Below, piece after piece: positions 23,210-33,970 of a stretch of 64,000 nt of DNA. Made by a program: the position numbers and the translations under genes. The notes under the pieces are model-generated. The model made no database searches. It was not told the origin of the DNA and worked only from the letters and a program-made list of their open reading frames with translations. Within the stretch, counting starts at the first letter, position 1, and each line of letters opens with the position of its first letter. This DNA comes from Fragosphaeria purpurea (Eukaryota > Ascomycota > Sordariomycetes > Ophiostomatales > Ophiostomataceae): contig PCDL01000001.1 of the NCBI GenBank assembly GCA_002778095.1, positions 2,046,001 through 2,110,000 of the forward strand, given 5' to 3'.

Positions 23210-24355
23210 ATGGCCGACTACTGGAAATCGATACCAAAATACTGGTGTAAGAATTGCTCCACATACGTCGCCGACACCAAGCTCGGCCGGGCCAACCATG
23301 AGGCCACGGGCAAGCACCAGGGCGCTGTCCGGCGCGCCCTGCGCGATCTGCACCGGAACCACGAGCGTCAGGAACGCGAGCAGGAAAAGGCACGCCGGGA
23401 AGTTGCACGGCTGAACGGGCTCGTGGGGGGCCCGGAGGAGGAAGGGGCGGGTGGTGAGAAAAAGCAGCTGGAGAAAGACACAAAACCGCGGCCAGCGGTA
23501 CGACCACCACCACGGCCGACCGCCGCGGCTACAGCAGCGCCCCGTGACCAGCTCGAACAGCTTGCCGATCTCGGTGTCAGCATCCCCGATGCTTTTCGCG
23601 GAGAACTCGCCATGGCGGGCGACTGGACCGTGACGGCCACGCGCGTGGTCGACAACAGCAGCCAAGGCGCGGCCGACCGGGCGGCCGCCCGCGCCGTGGG
23701 TGTGCGGAAGCGGCTGCGCAGCGACGACGGCGACGACGGCGGACACGGCGATGACGGTGACGACGGCGCGGAGGGAGCCAGCCTTCTCACAGACGTGGGC
23801 CACGCAGACGAAAAAACCCGCTCGCTCAACATGGACGCCGCCGTCCAAGGGTTGTTCAAGCGGCCGCGGCACTGGGGACGGGCCGACGCACGGGCGGGGG
23901 CAGGGGCAGAGGGCGACGACTTGGACAATTTGCTGAGCGGGACGCTGCTGCAGCCGGTGAAGAAGAAGCAGCAGGAGGAGGTGGAGGCGATGGTGAAGGG
24001 CGAGGCGACCGCGGACGCGCAGGCCAGGGTCAAAAGCGAAGAGGCGGCGGACACAAAGCAGGAGGACGACGACACCAGACGACGAAAACTGGAGCAGGCA
24101 AGGGTGAAGACGGAGGTCGGCGACGACGCGGCGGAGGCGCCACAACTGCCACCCGCTGAAGCACCGTCACCACCTGCCAAGGTCAAACAGGAGGACGACG
24201 AAGGCGGTGGGGACGAGCAGACGGCTGCGAACAAAGACATCGCTACCGTCCCGCCAATACCGCACGAAGCAGGCCAGGGCGACAACAGTGCACCGCCACC
24301 GGCCGAATCGGTGCTTTTTAAAAAGCGCAAGACAAAGACTGTACGGCACAAGTAA
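23210..24355 (+). CDS. U1-type zinc-finger, WBP4/FBP21-like splicing protein
   Basis: Intronless, 381 aa. The first 36 residues hold a matrin/U1-type C2H2 finger, C13-x2-C16 and H30-x5-H36, in the context MADYWKSIPKYWCKNCSTYV and H-EATGKHQG that is diagnostic of WW-domain-binding protein 4 homologues. A basic/acidic coiled stretch (about 40-70) follows, then a long low-complexity region of Asp/Gly, Glu/Lys and Pro/Ala with several KxE-type sumoylation-like sites (VKQED, VKSEE). The tail LFKKRKTKTVRHK is a nuclear-localisation-like segment also conserved at the C-terminus of fungal WBP4 proteins. WBP4 joins the spliceosomal B complex; no WW domain is present here, as usual in fungi. It is convergent with the GMC gene, 150 bp away. 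Confidence 0.82.
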   Translation: MADYWKSIPKYWCKNCSTYVADTKLGRANHEATGKHQGAVRRALRDLHRNHERQEREQEKARREVARLNGLVGGPEEEGAGGEKKQLEKDTKPRPAVRPPPRPTAAATAAPRDQLEQLADLGVSIPDAFRGELAMAGDWTVTATRVVDNSSQGAADRAAARAVGVRKRLRSDDGDDGGHGDDGDDGAEGASLLTDVGHADEKTRSLNMDAAVQGLFKRPRHWGRADARAGAGAEGDDLDNLLSGTLLQPVKKKQQEEVEAMVKGEATADAQARVKSEEAADTKQEDDDTRRRKLEQARVKTEVGDDAAEAPQLPPAEAPSPPAKVKQEDDEGGGDEQTAANKDIATVPPIPHEAGQGDNSAPPPAESVLFKKRKTKTVRHK

Positions 24356-24505
24356 CGAAGGGTGGGGTGGGGGTGGTGTTGAGGGTGAATTTATATTTCC
24401 GTGTTGTTTCTTTGCCGTTGTCTTTACTGTATATTTTTGTTTGTATTGTACTCATACGTGAGAGGAAGCAACTGGTATGGACGATTCATGGCAACAAGAA
24501 GTTTT

Positions 24506-26877
24506 TTACGCCGCCTTGCTGGCGGCCAGGTCCCGCTTGATAAAGTCTGCGCACCGCTCCGCCACCATCAACGTCGGCGCCATCGTGTGCGCACTCGGAA
24601 TCCGGGGAAACACACTCGCGTCCGCGATGCGCAGGTTCGTCAGCCCGTGCACCCGGAGCCGTGCATCCACGACGCCGGCCCTAGCGCCGACCGCGTCTTT
24701 GGACATGCGGCACGTGCTCGCAAAATGCAGGCTCGACTGCGCCACCTGCTTCATGTAGGCGTCGATCTCGGCGTCGGCCACGGTCTGCCACGTGCGTTGG
24801 ACCGGCCCGAGGCGCAGCGCACGCAGAAGGGCCGTGTTGTTGGCGACGGGTTGTCTGGCTCCGTCGGCGCCGTCGACGTGTCGGGGCCTCGCTTCGCCTC
24901 GTCCCGCGGGCGCCCCGGGCACGTTGGCCGACTCCGGCGCGCTGGCGGCCGGCTGGGCCCCGTCGTCCAGCCGCGTGAGCACAGCCAGCTCCGCCATGTC
25001 CATGCCGGGTGCTACCGTCAGTGCCGCCGGATGCGGGTACCCCACATGGTCCGCAAATTCGCGCGCCAGCCGCATGGCGAAGCGCACGGCCGTGCGCATG
25101 CGCGCCCAGTCGGCGGCGCTGGCCAAAAACGGGTAGGTCACCGCGGGGTGCGCAAACGGGTCGGTGGCCGACGCCAGCTGCAGGCGGCCGGCTACGCACG
25201 TCTGGACGAGCGTCGTGAAGAAGGTCAGGTAGGCCCGGCCGCGGAGGCCGCGGTTGATGCAGTTGACGGGATTCAGCATGATCTCGACGTCGGGAATGTT
25301 GCCCGGCTTGCTGGCGTCCATGGTGTCGACGGTCGTGGCAGAAAGGCTGTTGCTTCCACGGCTGATGCTGCTGCTGCTGCCGTCGGTGGTGTGTGTTGTC
25401 TGCTGCTGCCGCGACCGGACGGTATACGTCGCCTCGTCGAGCGACGAGGTCCGCACGAAAATGGTTGCGGCGTTTGTCGGGAGGGACAGCAGCCCCTTGC
25501 CAAACAGGAGATACAGCAGAAAGGTCCAGAGGCCGTACAGCGGACGCAGCATCTTGTGCACGGTGTCCTTGGCCGGGAGCTCGACCATGATGGGCACGGC
25601 GAAGTGGTCGGCCAAGTTGGCCCCCACAGCCGGCACGTCCCGGACGACCTCGATGCCCATGTCGGTCAAGTGGTCCCTGGGGCCAACGCCACTTACGTTG
25701 CCCTTATCAGTTTCTATCTTGAGCATTGCATGGTTTGTCTGACTTGCAAAACTCACCTAAGGAGCAGCAGCTGCGGGGACCGGAACGCGCCGCCGCAGAC
25801 AATGACTTCGCGCCGCGCCGAGGCCAACGCAATTTTTTGGTTCTGCGCGTCCTTGCGTTTCGTAGCCGGCGTGGCGTACACGCCGGTGACCCGGCCGGCC
25901 GTTGCGTCGATCTGCAGCCTTGTGGCCGCGGTGTTGGTGCAGATGGTGAGGTGTCGCTGGCGCTGGCGTGCGAGGCGTTTGCTCAGGTACGCACGCTGCG
26001 CGGACATGCGCGTGCCGTCGGTGTCGACGGCGGCGTCCAGGCGAAAGTAACCCTGGGCGCTGGCGGACGGCGCATTGCAGTCGTCCTCCACGGGCAGACC
26101 GAGCGCGGCGCAAGCCTTGGCGAGGCTTTGCGGAACAAGTCCGTAAGCACTTTTTTCCCCCTTTTCTTTAGGTAGATCAAGAACACTCGCTGTGCGTACA
26201 TACTAGGAGTAGGCTTGGTAGACCAAATCCGTCCGCTTGTTGATTAGGGGGCCTGTGGTCGGTCAGCCTGTGTGAATCGTTGTGCGTAAGTCCCCAAAAC
26301 ATTGCCCGCGTACCGTCATGGCCCCGGTACGCCTTGTCGGGGTCGCTCAGCGCGGTCTCGAGCTTCTGAAAATACGGCTCGACGGCGTCCCAGCCCCAAT
26401 CCGCAAGTCCCAGGCTGTCGGCCCACTCGTTGTAGCCGGCCGGCACGCCGCGTGTGACGAGCAAGCCGTTGAGGCGCGTTGTGCCGCCCAGCGCCTCGCC
26501 CGTGGGCAAGGGGAACCGGCGGCCGTTGCAGGCAGCAATGGGCTCCGAATAGCGGTCCGTGACGCCCGGCAGCCACGAAAAGGCATAGTTCTGGGTAAGC
26601 AGCGGGATGCGGGTCCAGAAGCGGTCGTTGAGGGGGCCCCTTTCGAGCAACAGCACGGAGACGCCGGGGTCCTCAGACAGGCGCGACGCCAGGACGCAGC
26701 CGGCCGTGCCACCTGTTGGGCGTTAACATACGGCAGATCATGAATTCAAAAAAAAGAAAAAGAAAAAAAAAGAGCAGCCAACAAACGTAGCATACCGCCT
26801 ACGACAATGTAGTCAAAGGTTTTGCCGTCGATGTCGGCGCTGCTGCGCTCAGGATAGGCTCGTGCGAAAGGCCACAT
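24506..26877 (-). CDS. GMC-family FAD oxidoreductase (alcohol oxidase/choline dehydrogenase-like)
   Basis: Five exons on the minus strand: 26796-26877, 26314-26712, 26204-26252, 25757-26149, 24506-25691, 702 aa. The 49-nt exon 3 restores the GMC consensus HDGPLINKRTDLVYQAYS and makes all phases agree. The FAD motif GGGTAG spans 27-32 (shared across intron 1). The first GMC signature (ALGGTTRLNGLLVTRG) follows, and GAFRSPQLLLLSGVGP, the second signature, is completed across intron 4. The C-terminal catalytic pair is H630 (SLHFASTCRM) and H676 (SAHTMAP), 46 residues apart as in glucose oxidase (H516/H559). A Ser/Thr/Gln-rich insert near the middle makes it longer than the usual 600-640 residues. 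There is no signal peptide at MWPFARAY, suggesting an intracellular enzyme. Substrate unknown. Confidence 0.87.
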
Positions 26878-29192
26878 CGCGGCTGCTGCTCTGTGCACTA
26901 CAAAAACAACCGAGAAGACAGGGCAGGAGAACCAATTGCTCTATCGGGTCTGGGTTGGAAAAGCGAACGGCCATGGGTGTTGCCGTGTTTTGAAGCAGAG
27001 CGCGCGCGCCCCAGGACAGGTGAAGAAGCGGCGGAAGGGCGAATGGCGAAGAGGGGGTCACGGTGTGAAGTAAGCAAGCCGTATTACCCTCTTCCCAACA
27101 ACAACGCTGTAGGGCCCTCAAGAGACCTGAATCGACGACAACACGACAAGACAATTCACATTTTAAGGCATCACATGTGATTTTTTTGTTGTCTTTTTCA
27201 CACTCGCAAGAGATTGTGTGATTTGTGTAGTGGAGTTTAAGATTTCGTTGGAGCTTCGCTGCCAAAAAATGGTCCCAATCGGATGTGTCTTTTGACGTGT
27301 ATTAGATGAGGTAACAAAAGCCTTGTCATAATAAGTCTTTATGTGTACACTCATTTTATTCTGTTTTATTTTACTTTGGTAGATTTAAGACAAGGCTGAC
27401 CACATATCGTCACCTTATTTGTTGCGAAATGGCGGGCAGCTGAGTCTGCGTTTTCTATCCTTGTTCGAACGGCTTGAACTTCAATCCCTTTTTTTTCTTA
27501 TTTCTGTTCATATTAAGGTCTTTCAGCCATTCCAGAAAATAAAATGTATTATTAGTGTAATACGTTCAACGACCGTGGCAGGCACATCCAAATGCGACCA
27601 CAACGGTGAAGCTGTTGGAGAGGAGACGATATGCCGGCCCTGCAATCAGGCCGCCGTCCAAATCGCACAGTCTGGGTAAGCCCACTTAAAAGGACGGTTA
27701 GCCGTTCATCATATCTACGTGTGCTCGTTTGTCGGGACTTACTCGAATATCGGCCGTGATCCCGCTCGTTTTTACTGTCACGAAACGAATGCAACGTAAT
27801 GAGTCCGGCTGAGGAGAGTGTTGGCGGTAACGGCAAAAAAAAAGGGGAAAGGAAGCCTGGCAAAATCGACGTGATTGATGTACGCACAAAGACTCACAAT
27901 GAATCTTGTCAAATAGAATTCAATATTGCTTACAAGAGACAACGATTGTTGTGATTACGATGTTGTCACAGCTACAGCAAGAGCTAGTCGATATTGGGTG
28001 TCCAAGTCACCAGCCATACAGTCGTTGTGAGGATATAAACGCACCACCAAGGCATTGCTATATTCTGACACTGAAACTTCGAAGCCGATCGTAGAAAGCT
28101 CGTACTCACCTTGCGGATATGTTTTCCGGTATATTAACGTACGTGAAGTTCTGGATTTATTCGGTTCTGCATATCTGCTATGAATGACGTATTAAAAATT
28201 CTTGAGTAATGTGTTTTTTCTGTGCTGGTTGCCGTATATTTGTTTTTATTGTTTCTTATTCAGCTGTGACCGTCGAAGTATCGGCTGTTCCGTCATGGGA
28301 GCAACTTCCTCAAAAAAAGTGCCGTGACATGCCCCAATTACTTTCCAAATGCCTTCCAAATGTAATACCACCGCACATTCGACCGTCATGGACCGGGTTT
28401 ATCTTCGGGGCTTCTCGCTCCACAAGACAAAGAGAGCAACACGACGACCATTCTGGGCTGCGGCAAGAGCTGTTCAGATGTAGGAAGAAGGACTGCTAGG
28501 GGTTGGCAGATGAAAAGCCGCAAAGAAGCCCAGGCTTGGGTGTGATATGGAAAAAGGATCGGCAATTTCACGGATTCTGTTTGCGTGCTTGCCGTGGTCT
28601 TTTGGCGAGGCTGAAAGCTTGGACGTTTTCTTTTCTTTTATTTTTCTGATACATTTTTTATCCTATGTCTTTTTTTGGACAGCCTGCCGTGGTCAAGACC
28701 TTGCGACGAGCATCGTAAAGGGCAGCGAGGGTGATCCAGATTCACGCCGACCATGTGTCTCATTAAGTTGGCTCATTGCCGAAGCAATTTTCGGTTACGG
28801 AAACGAAAGACATTTACCGACAACTTTACAATTAACAATGGATACACCCGTCACGAATCAAGACGCGCCGGGTGATACACAACAATCAAAACCACCATAT
28901 TGCCGGGTAAAAAAGGTCCAAGAATAGGATGACGAGGCTACACCAACAACAAAAGCACCAGCAGCACAGCAACCACATTGCCCCCATCGAGGCAATAAAA
29001 AAAAAAGGAAAAAGGAAAAATAAAAAAAATTTGGGCTAGATGGGAGAAGACGAAATCTATAAGATCTGGAGTGGAGACTTGGACTCCGGTCTCTTACGTT
29101 TCCCGCTTTCTTTCTGCGAAACTTCTTGCCATCACTAACTTATTGCCGCCATCTGATTTTTTTCTTTTCAGAAGAGAACATTGACGTCAAAT
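26878..29192. other. Intergenic region
   Basis: No supported gene in 2.3 kb. Frames at 26893-27180, 27552-27887, 28209-28499 and 28547-28927 show no domain. An A-rich run lies at about 28997-29030, and a TTTTCTTTTCAG sequence 22 bp before the next ATG could end a 5' UTR intron. Confidence 0.35.
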
Positions 29193-30438
29193 ATGAAGTT
29201 CACAACCGTTCTCGCGCTCGTCGCGCCGGTGCAGGCGGGTCTGCGGTTCCCTTGCTCGACCTTGATCTACCAGCGTCTCGATCCGGCCGGCCAGCCGGGC
29301 GCGTTCCCGTCTGCGCATGTGCATCACATTGTGGGCGGCAATGCCTTCAACGTCACCATGCAGGGCGATGTAGCGGAGCGTGCATCCTGCACGACCTGCC
29401 AGATGTCCGAGGATTTCTCCAACTATTGGACGGCGGTCCTGTACTTCAAGGATCCCAACAACGGGTCCTACCACCGCGTCCCGAACATGCCGGTGCAGCC
29501 GCTTCTAGGCGGGTCAAACGGCGCCTCGGGCGGCCTGACTGTGTACTACACGCAGTATGATCTGAGCCGGGACAACCTGGCACAGCAGCCCATTAAAGCC
29601 TTCCCTCCGGTATTTTTGTCCTTTTTTTATTTCTTTTACTTCGCGGCCTTGCATCTATCTTCTAATACTATTTTCTAGGGCTTCCGTATGACCGTGGGCA
29701 GCCCCGGCTCCACGACCCGCAACCACGTCGGCCTCAGCTACCAGTGCATGTCCGGCGGCAGCCGCGGCGCGATCACGGCCGAAATGCCCACCAGGCCCTG
29801 CTCGGGCGGTATTTTCACTACCCACCACTTTCCCGCGTACGTACGAGGATCGTAACGTTTGCATATTTTTTCCCTGGAGGAAAGAAATGGTTTGGTTGAT
29901 GCTGACCGATTAGATGCTGGGACGGCAAGAACCTCGACAGCCCCGACCATCAGTCACACATGTACAACACGGTCAACTCCGATGGCTTCACCAACGCGGG
30001 GCCCTGCCCGGCGTCGCACCCCGTTCGCACACCCCAGGTGACATTTGAGACCGTCTGGGACACGACCAAGTTCAACAGTCTCTGGAAATCCGGGGCAGAG
30101 AATCCTTTCGTCTGGAGCTTCCAGGGCAACTCTTTCGGGACCCACGCCGATTACATGTTCGGCTGGAAGGGCGATGCCCTGCAGCGCGCCATGAACAAGT
30201 CGGAGTGTTTCTACGACGGCTGTGGTTCCATCAAGAAGCAGGCCATGTCCGTTGCCAACCAGTGCAAGGTCAAGGAGATGGTCCAAGAGGACACACTAGG
30301 CTGTACGTTTACCCCTTTCCTTCAGAAATATTGCTTCCCCCAAGTACAGTGTAGGTAAAACAAAGGGCTAACCTTGCAACAGGGCTGACTGAGCTTCCCG
30401 GCTGGGGATCTGGAGGCATGCCGAACATGAACAGCTAA
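29193..30438 (+). CDS. Secreted DUF1996 protein
   Basis: Four exons: 29193-29609, 29679-29836, 29914-30302, 30383-30438, 339 aa, all junctions GT-AG and in phase. Residues 1-15 are a signal peptide (cleavage after APVQA). The mature protein begins at once with the DUF1996 signature LRFPCSTLIYQRLDPAGQPG and continues HVHHIVGGNAFN at 42-53. Further family landmarks are the Cys-x2-Cys (CTTC) segment, SYQCM, and FPACWDGKNLDSPDH joined across intron 2. DUF1996 proteins are abundant in secretomes of filamentous ascomycetes and are sometimes fused to WSC modules, absent here. The molecular activity of the family is not established to my knowledge. The conserved His and Cys residues suggest a metal- or disulfide-stabilised fold (inference). 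Confidence 0.88.
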
Positions 30439-31862
30439 ATTAAACTGTGATGAAGACCAAATACTTCGTTTCAATATCTTCTTTTCTAGCCGGTCTTTCA
30501 TTTGTGTAGTTTATATATCAAGCTTCGTCGGTCGTGAACTTTTAAGTCAGTGTGTAATCTTAAAATATCAACTATAGTATTTTATTTATTTCCTAAACAG
30601 AACATGCTTATTATCAAAGCGTTTCGGTTATACCGGGTGCTTTGTTTGTTCGCTAGGTTCTCTTATCTCAAAACTTGCTCGAGATGGGCAATGTTATTGT
30701 AGAAGAAATCGTTCATTTCAAACAAATCAACGAGAAGATCGAGATGTGACAGTTCTGGTCTTTTCAAAAAGTACATGTTGCGATGCTATTCCAGTCATGA
30801 AGAATATGTTATGCATCTTACACCAGTTTCCTACGAGCATCTTTTCTTTCACGCGTAATCAAGAAATCGAATGGTTCCCGTATGCACAACGTGTACGGTG
30901 TTTTCCATCTGAAAAGGCTTGGAAAAAAGTATGCTCCCCTTACGATAGGACTCGTTCCATTGTTGGGCAGGCATCTAGCAAAAATATGATAGCTTTTTTA
31001 TAATTTTTTTATAATTTTTTTTTTTTTTTTTTGAAATCTTGGGCATAGGTTTAGATACATAGGGATATCGGAATTGTCTTCATTATATTTTCCAAGCTAT
31101 GATATTGCTGTAAACTACATGGTGGCTACGAATTTGTTCTTGTCGACGATCTTATGCTAGATGGAGGAATGGTAAAACGCCTTGAGCGTGGCCAACAGAT
31201 TTTCTCATGGAAATCAAAGAATCTTAAAAAGAAAACCTTCCTGCGAGGGCTGTAAAGTATCTTGTAAAGTATCAACTATTTGTTACTCTATTCACGAGCC
31301 CGTCGTACTCACATAGGGCACCCATTCCGAAGCTGTCCATTTTAAAAACAATTCCAGTATTGTTCATAATATGTTATTCATATGACATCCTTGAAATCCG
31401 GTCGTGTTACCTTTTAATTAGCCGTTTCAGGGCTCTTATGTGGTTCTTAGTTTTTTTTCTGTCGATCTTTTATTTTCTCATGCATGAAGAACCGATGTGA
31501 AAGAACAAGGTGAGCGCATGGTGCCCACTGAATAAACTTGACCTTTGTTAATAAAGAGGACAACCCTCAACCTGCATATGCTACGGAGACAAAATGTGGG
31601 TTAGCTGCTCCATTTCATATTGCCGAAGTCTGGGGCACTGGGTGATATGATATCCCGTCATACATAGTTGTTGGAGCCAGGCCATCGGTATTAACGTCCC
31701 GGCTGGCTATGCTATGACGTTTCTCAACGTGTTTACCTCTGTTGCAACCATTTGCCTTTTCGCCTTCGACCACCTTACGGTTTTTGTTTTCTTCCATCAC
31801 CTACTCGAGAAGTGATTATTCTTCTAAAAATTGCCCCTTATTTCCTATCCTACACCGTCACC
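30439..31862. other. Intergenic region, AT-rich
   Basis: No gene. AT-rich, with a T/A tract at about 30990-31032 including an 18-T run, and short TTTTTATAA repeats. It precedes the pseudogene pair. Confidence 0.4.
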
Positions 31863-32153
31863 ATGACCGCCCGACCGCAACAGTTCCATGTGCCCCGTGT
31901 CATCTTTGGCCGCGGCACGCTGCAAAAGCTGCCCGACGAGGTCGCCCTGCTCGGCGGTAAGGCGCCGTTTCTGCTGTCGACGCCGCAACAGACCGATCAG
32001 CTGCAGGAAGTCCAGCGCCTCCTTTCCAACAACGTGGCCGGTACGTTTACCGAGGCCACGATGCACACACCGACCCATGTCACCGACAAAGCCATTGAAA
32101 CCGTGCGGACGTTGTCGGCGGACTTGCTCGTCTCGATTGGCGGCGGCAGCACG
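31863..32153 (+). pseudogene. N-terminal fragment of maleylacetate reductase (iron-ADH family)
   Basis: Starts in a strong context (CCGTCACCATG) and reads 97 codons of maleylacetate reductase: VPRVIFGRGTLQKLPDEVA, LLSTPQQTDQLQEV, AMHxPTHVTDKA-like stretch and LLVSIGGGST, the NAD-binding glycine turn. A full enzyme is about 350 residues, so everything after GGGST, including the Fe/His-binding helical domain, is missing. The frame stays open to 32330, adding about 58 residues that are the antisense of the neighbouring AtuA fragment. Intact maleylacetate reductase reduces maleylacetate to 3-oxoadipate in hydroxyquinol/resorcinol degradation. The break is abrupt, without a frameshift or decay before it, pointing to a recent rearrangement or to an assembly error. 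Confidence 0.8.
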
Positions 32154-32940
32154 CCGTCGGTGTCGAGGTCCGGGAAGCCCGTCTTTGTGGTGCTGCGAAC
32201 GGTGGCCTCGAGGAAGTTGTCGATGTTGTCGATCAAGATGGGGTCGCGGATGCCGCCAATGAACGCCGAGCGGTACCCGACCAACGAGGCTCCCTCCAGC
32301 TTGATCTGGTACGTCGGCGTAGGCACGTAACGGGCGCCCTTGACGAGCAGCGACCGGTCGTCTGGCTGGGGCTGGTAGACCGTGTCGTCCAGGTGCAGCA
32401 CACCGCCGGGACCGGGCAGCCGGTCTGGCCGGGACTTTTCGTACAGCGTGTGCGCGGCCACGGACAGCTGCGTGCACCGCTCGACCGGGTTGGTCGGCGT
32501 CAGCACAAAGCGGTCCTCGTACATGGTCGCCAGAATTGACCGGCCCTTGGGCACGGCACACAGCCCGCCGCACTCGATGATCTTGCCGACGTGCCACGCG
32601 GGGGACGGCTGGACGCCGCGGTGCAGGTTGAACGCCGCAAAGGGCGCCGGATCGTAGCTGCGGCCGGCCACGATAATGTCCACGTCTGGGTTGGCCAGGG
32701 CCTGCAGGAACGGTTCCGCGCCCATCTGCGCAACAATCTCGTTCGACCCGGTGACGTCCTCTTCCCGGAGCGCCGGGGCCGATGCACAGGGCAAGATTTT
32801 GCCTTGCCGGAGCCTCTCGAGAATGGCCGCACGGCTTCCCTGGAACTTGATCATGGCGGTCACGAAGCGGTGACCCCGTTCTTCGGCGATTTCGCGGATG
32901 ACGTCGACGAGAATTGTTGAATTAAGATCGTTGTGAAAGC
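32154..32940 (-). pseudogene. Internal fragment of an AtuA/DUF1446-family gene
   Basis: On the minus strand a clean frame (open from 33157 through 31997) encodes about 255 residues like the acyclic-terpene-utilisation AtuA/DUF1446 family. Visible are the helix DVIREIAEERGH, the core ALANPDVDIIVAGRSYDPAPF, the block GKIIECGGLCAVPKG, then TQLSVAAHTLYEKSRPD and YQIKLEGASLVGYRSAF. The family N-terminus (about 80-100 residues, with the glycine-rich GFxGD-type start) is absent and upstream codons are AT-rich and unrelated. The C-terminus stops near FPDLDTDG, where the sequence becomes the antisense of the maleylacetate reductase GGGST codons. It is thus truncated on both sides but carries no internal stop. 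AtuA-like proteins act in acyl-CoA/terpenoid catabolism; fungal roles are uncertain. Confidence 0.72.
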
Positions 32941-33304
32941 AAATTATTTTGACATGTCGATTGTCAGGGAGCGAAGCCGAGAACACCAAATGATCAGTAT
33001 GTCCATGGTGGCAAGCTTGCAAACTTTGCAATGCAGGTGGGTTGTATTCGATGCCCGATGCATTGTCCGAAGTTGCAGATGTCGTTGTTTTTGATGTTGA
33101 CGTTTGGGAAAGAATGAGTCTCTTGTTGTATGAAGCTGATTTTTCAAGACTTGGCAAGGTTGGTTTTCACTCTGTGATTGATGAGTGAAGGTCGATCTTT
33201 GCTGTCCGCAAGTCGAAGCATGCGGATCCACCGGTTAATGTGCGCGGAGCACAATGCAGGGTACGCTGATGAGAGCGTCTGACCCGTCGACCTTAATTGC
33301 CCGG

Positions 33305-33334
33305 CCCGACCGGGGCTGCTAAACCCCGGCCGGG
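33305..33334. other. GC-rich hairpin
   Basis: Arms CCCGACCGGGG (33305-33315) and CCCCGGCCGGG (33324-33334) pair with one mismatch around an 8-nt loop. It lies between the AtuA fragment and the tandem repeat; function unknown. Confidence 0.5.
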
Positions 33335-33408
33335 TCACCCAACCTGTGATCTCAGCGGCCTGCAGGTGCCAGGACGCGCTGGAGTTGAATCGTGCCAGCC
33401 GGACTATG

Positions 33409-33609
33409 TTGCACCCAAATGGCAGCCGCTCCCAAAACGGCCCCAAATGGTAGTGTGCTCAAGTTGTGGTGCCTAACGCTGGCCACCACATCGGCTGTTG
33501 TGATCTTGCCCAGAGCTGTTGTGCTGTCTTGCACCCAGATGGCAGCCGCTCCCAAAACGGCCCCAAATGGTAGTGTGCTCAAGCCGTGATGCCTAACGCT
33601 GGCCACCAC
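33409..33609 (-). repeat. Two copies of an ~80-bp repeat at exactly 120-bp spacing
   Basis: The block starting TTGCACCCAAATGGCAGCC at 33409 recurs at 33529, offset 120 bp. The copies extend through CTGGCCACCAC and differ at four positions, all transitions. The offset equals 40 codons, so any frame crossing it gains a repeated unit; on the minus strand one frame reads LSTLPFGAVLGAAAIWVQ twice. Confidence 0.85.
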
Positions 33610-33970
33610 GTTCGCTGCCGGGTTGTTCTGCCCGAGAGTTCGCCGCAGGTTGTTCCGGATCAGGAACGTTGATGCGAGGCTGCGGCGGTGGAGTTGGGGG
33701 CTGACGATTCTCGACGCTGGGATGCTCCCTACGAGCGATCTCGTCCAGCGGATTGGCGTCGCCATTGACGACTTCTTCGTTCCCACCACCCGCCTCCGCT
33801 CTCGCTTCGACGTCTACTTGGCGAGGTCGGCGGTATCTGGCCACGATCCAGGCCAAACCCTTTCCGATGTCCTTGCCGCAGTTCTTGTAGAAGATCGCCG
33901 AAGCTGACAGAAGGGCGCTGATCACGACCAGGACGGTTGCCCAGGGGGGAGAGTCTATTTTGATCTCCAT
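33593..33970 (-). CDS. Small single-pass membrane protein with Pro/Glu-rich tail, hypothetical
   Basis: 125 aa from ATG 33970 to a stop at 33593. Residues 9-27 (PWATVLVVISALLSASAIFY) form one TM helix, followed by basic residues (KNCGK, RYRRPRQ) and a Glu/Pro-rich disordered tail. A second minus-strand frame (GTG at 33789 to 33352) overlaps it and carries the two tandem LPFGAVLG units, but has its first ATG only at 33765. The two frames could be parts of one spliced gene or alternative products. I recognise no family. The AT-rich DNA just upstream (33971-34030) is consistent with a promoter. Confidence 0.4.
   Translation of the reverse strand: MEIKIDSPPWATVLVVISALLSASAIFYKNCGKDIGKGLAWIVARYRRPRQVDVEARAEAGGGNEEVVNGDANPLDEIARREHPSVENRQPPTPPPQPRINVPDPEQPAANSRAEQPGSERGGQR

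Noticed and set aside
26177..26313. Reading straight through the GMC gene after GHDG
   Set aside because: The read-through loses the GMC consensus; splicing to the 49-nt exon restores it with matching phases.
2944..32940. A single secondary-metabolite gene cluster
   Set aside because: No polyketide synthase, NRPS, terpene cyclase or cluster regulator is present, and the oxidoreductases are interleaved with splicing and cell-wall genes.
33352..33789. 145-codon frame as a separate gene
   Set aside because: It begins at GTG, its first ATG is internal, and it overlaps the better-started 125-aa ORF; kept only as an alternative reading.
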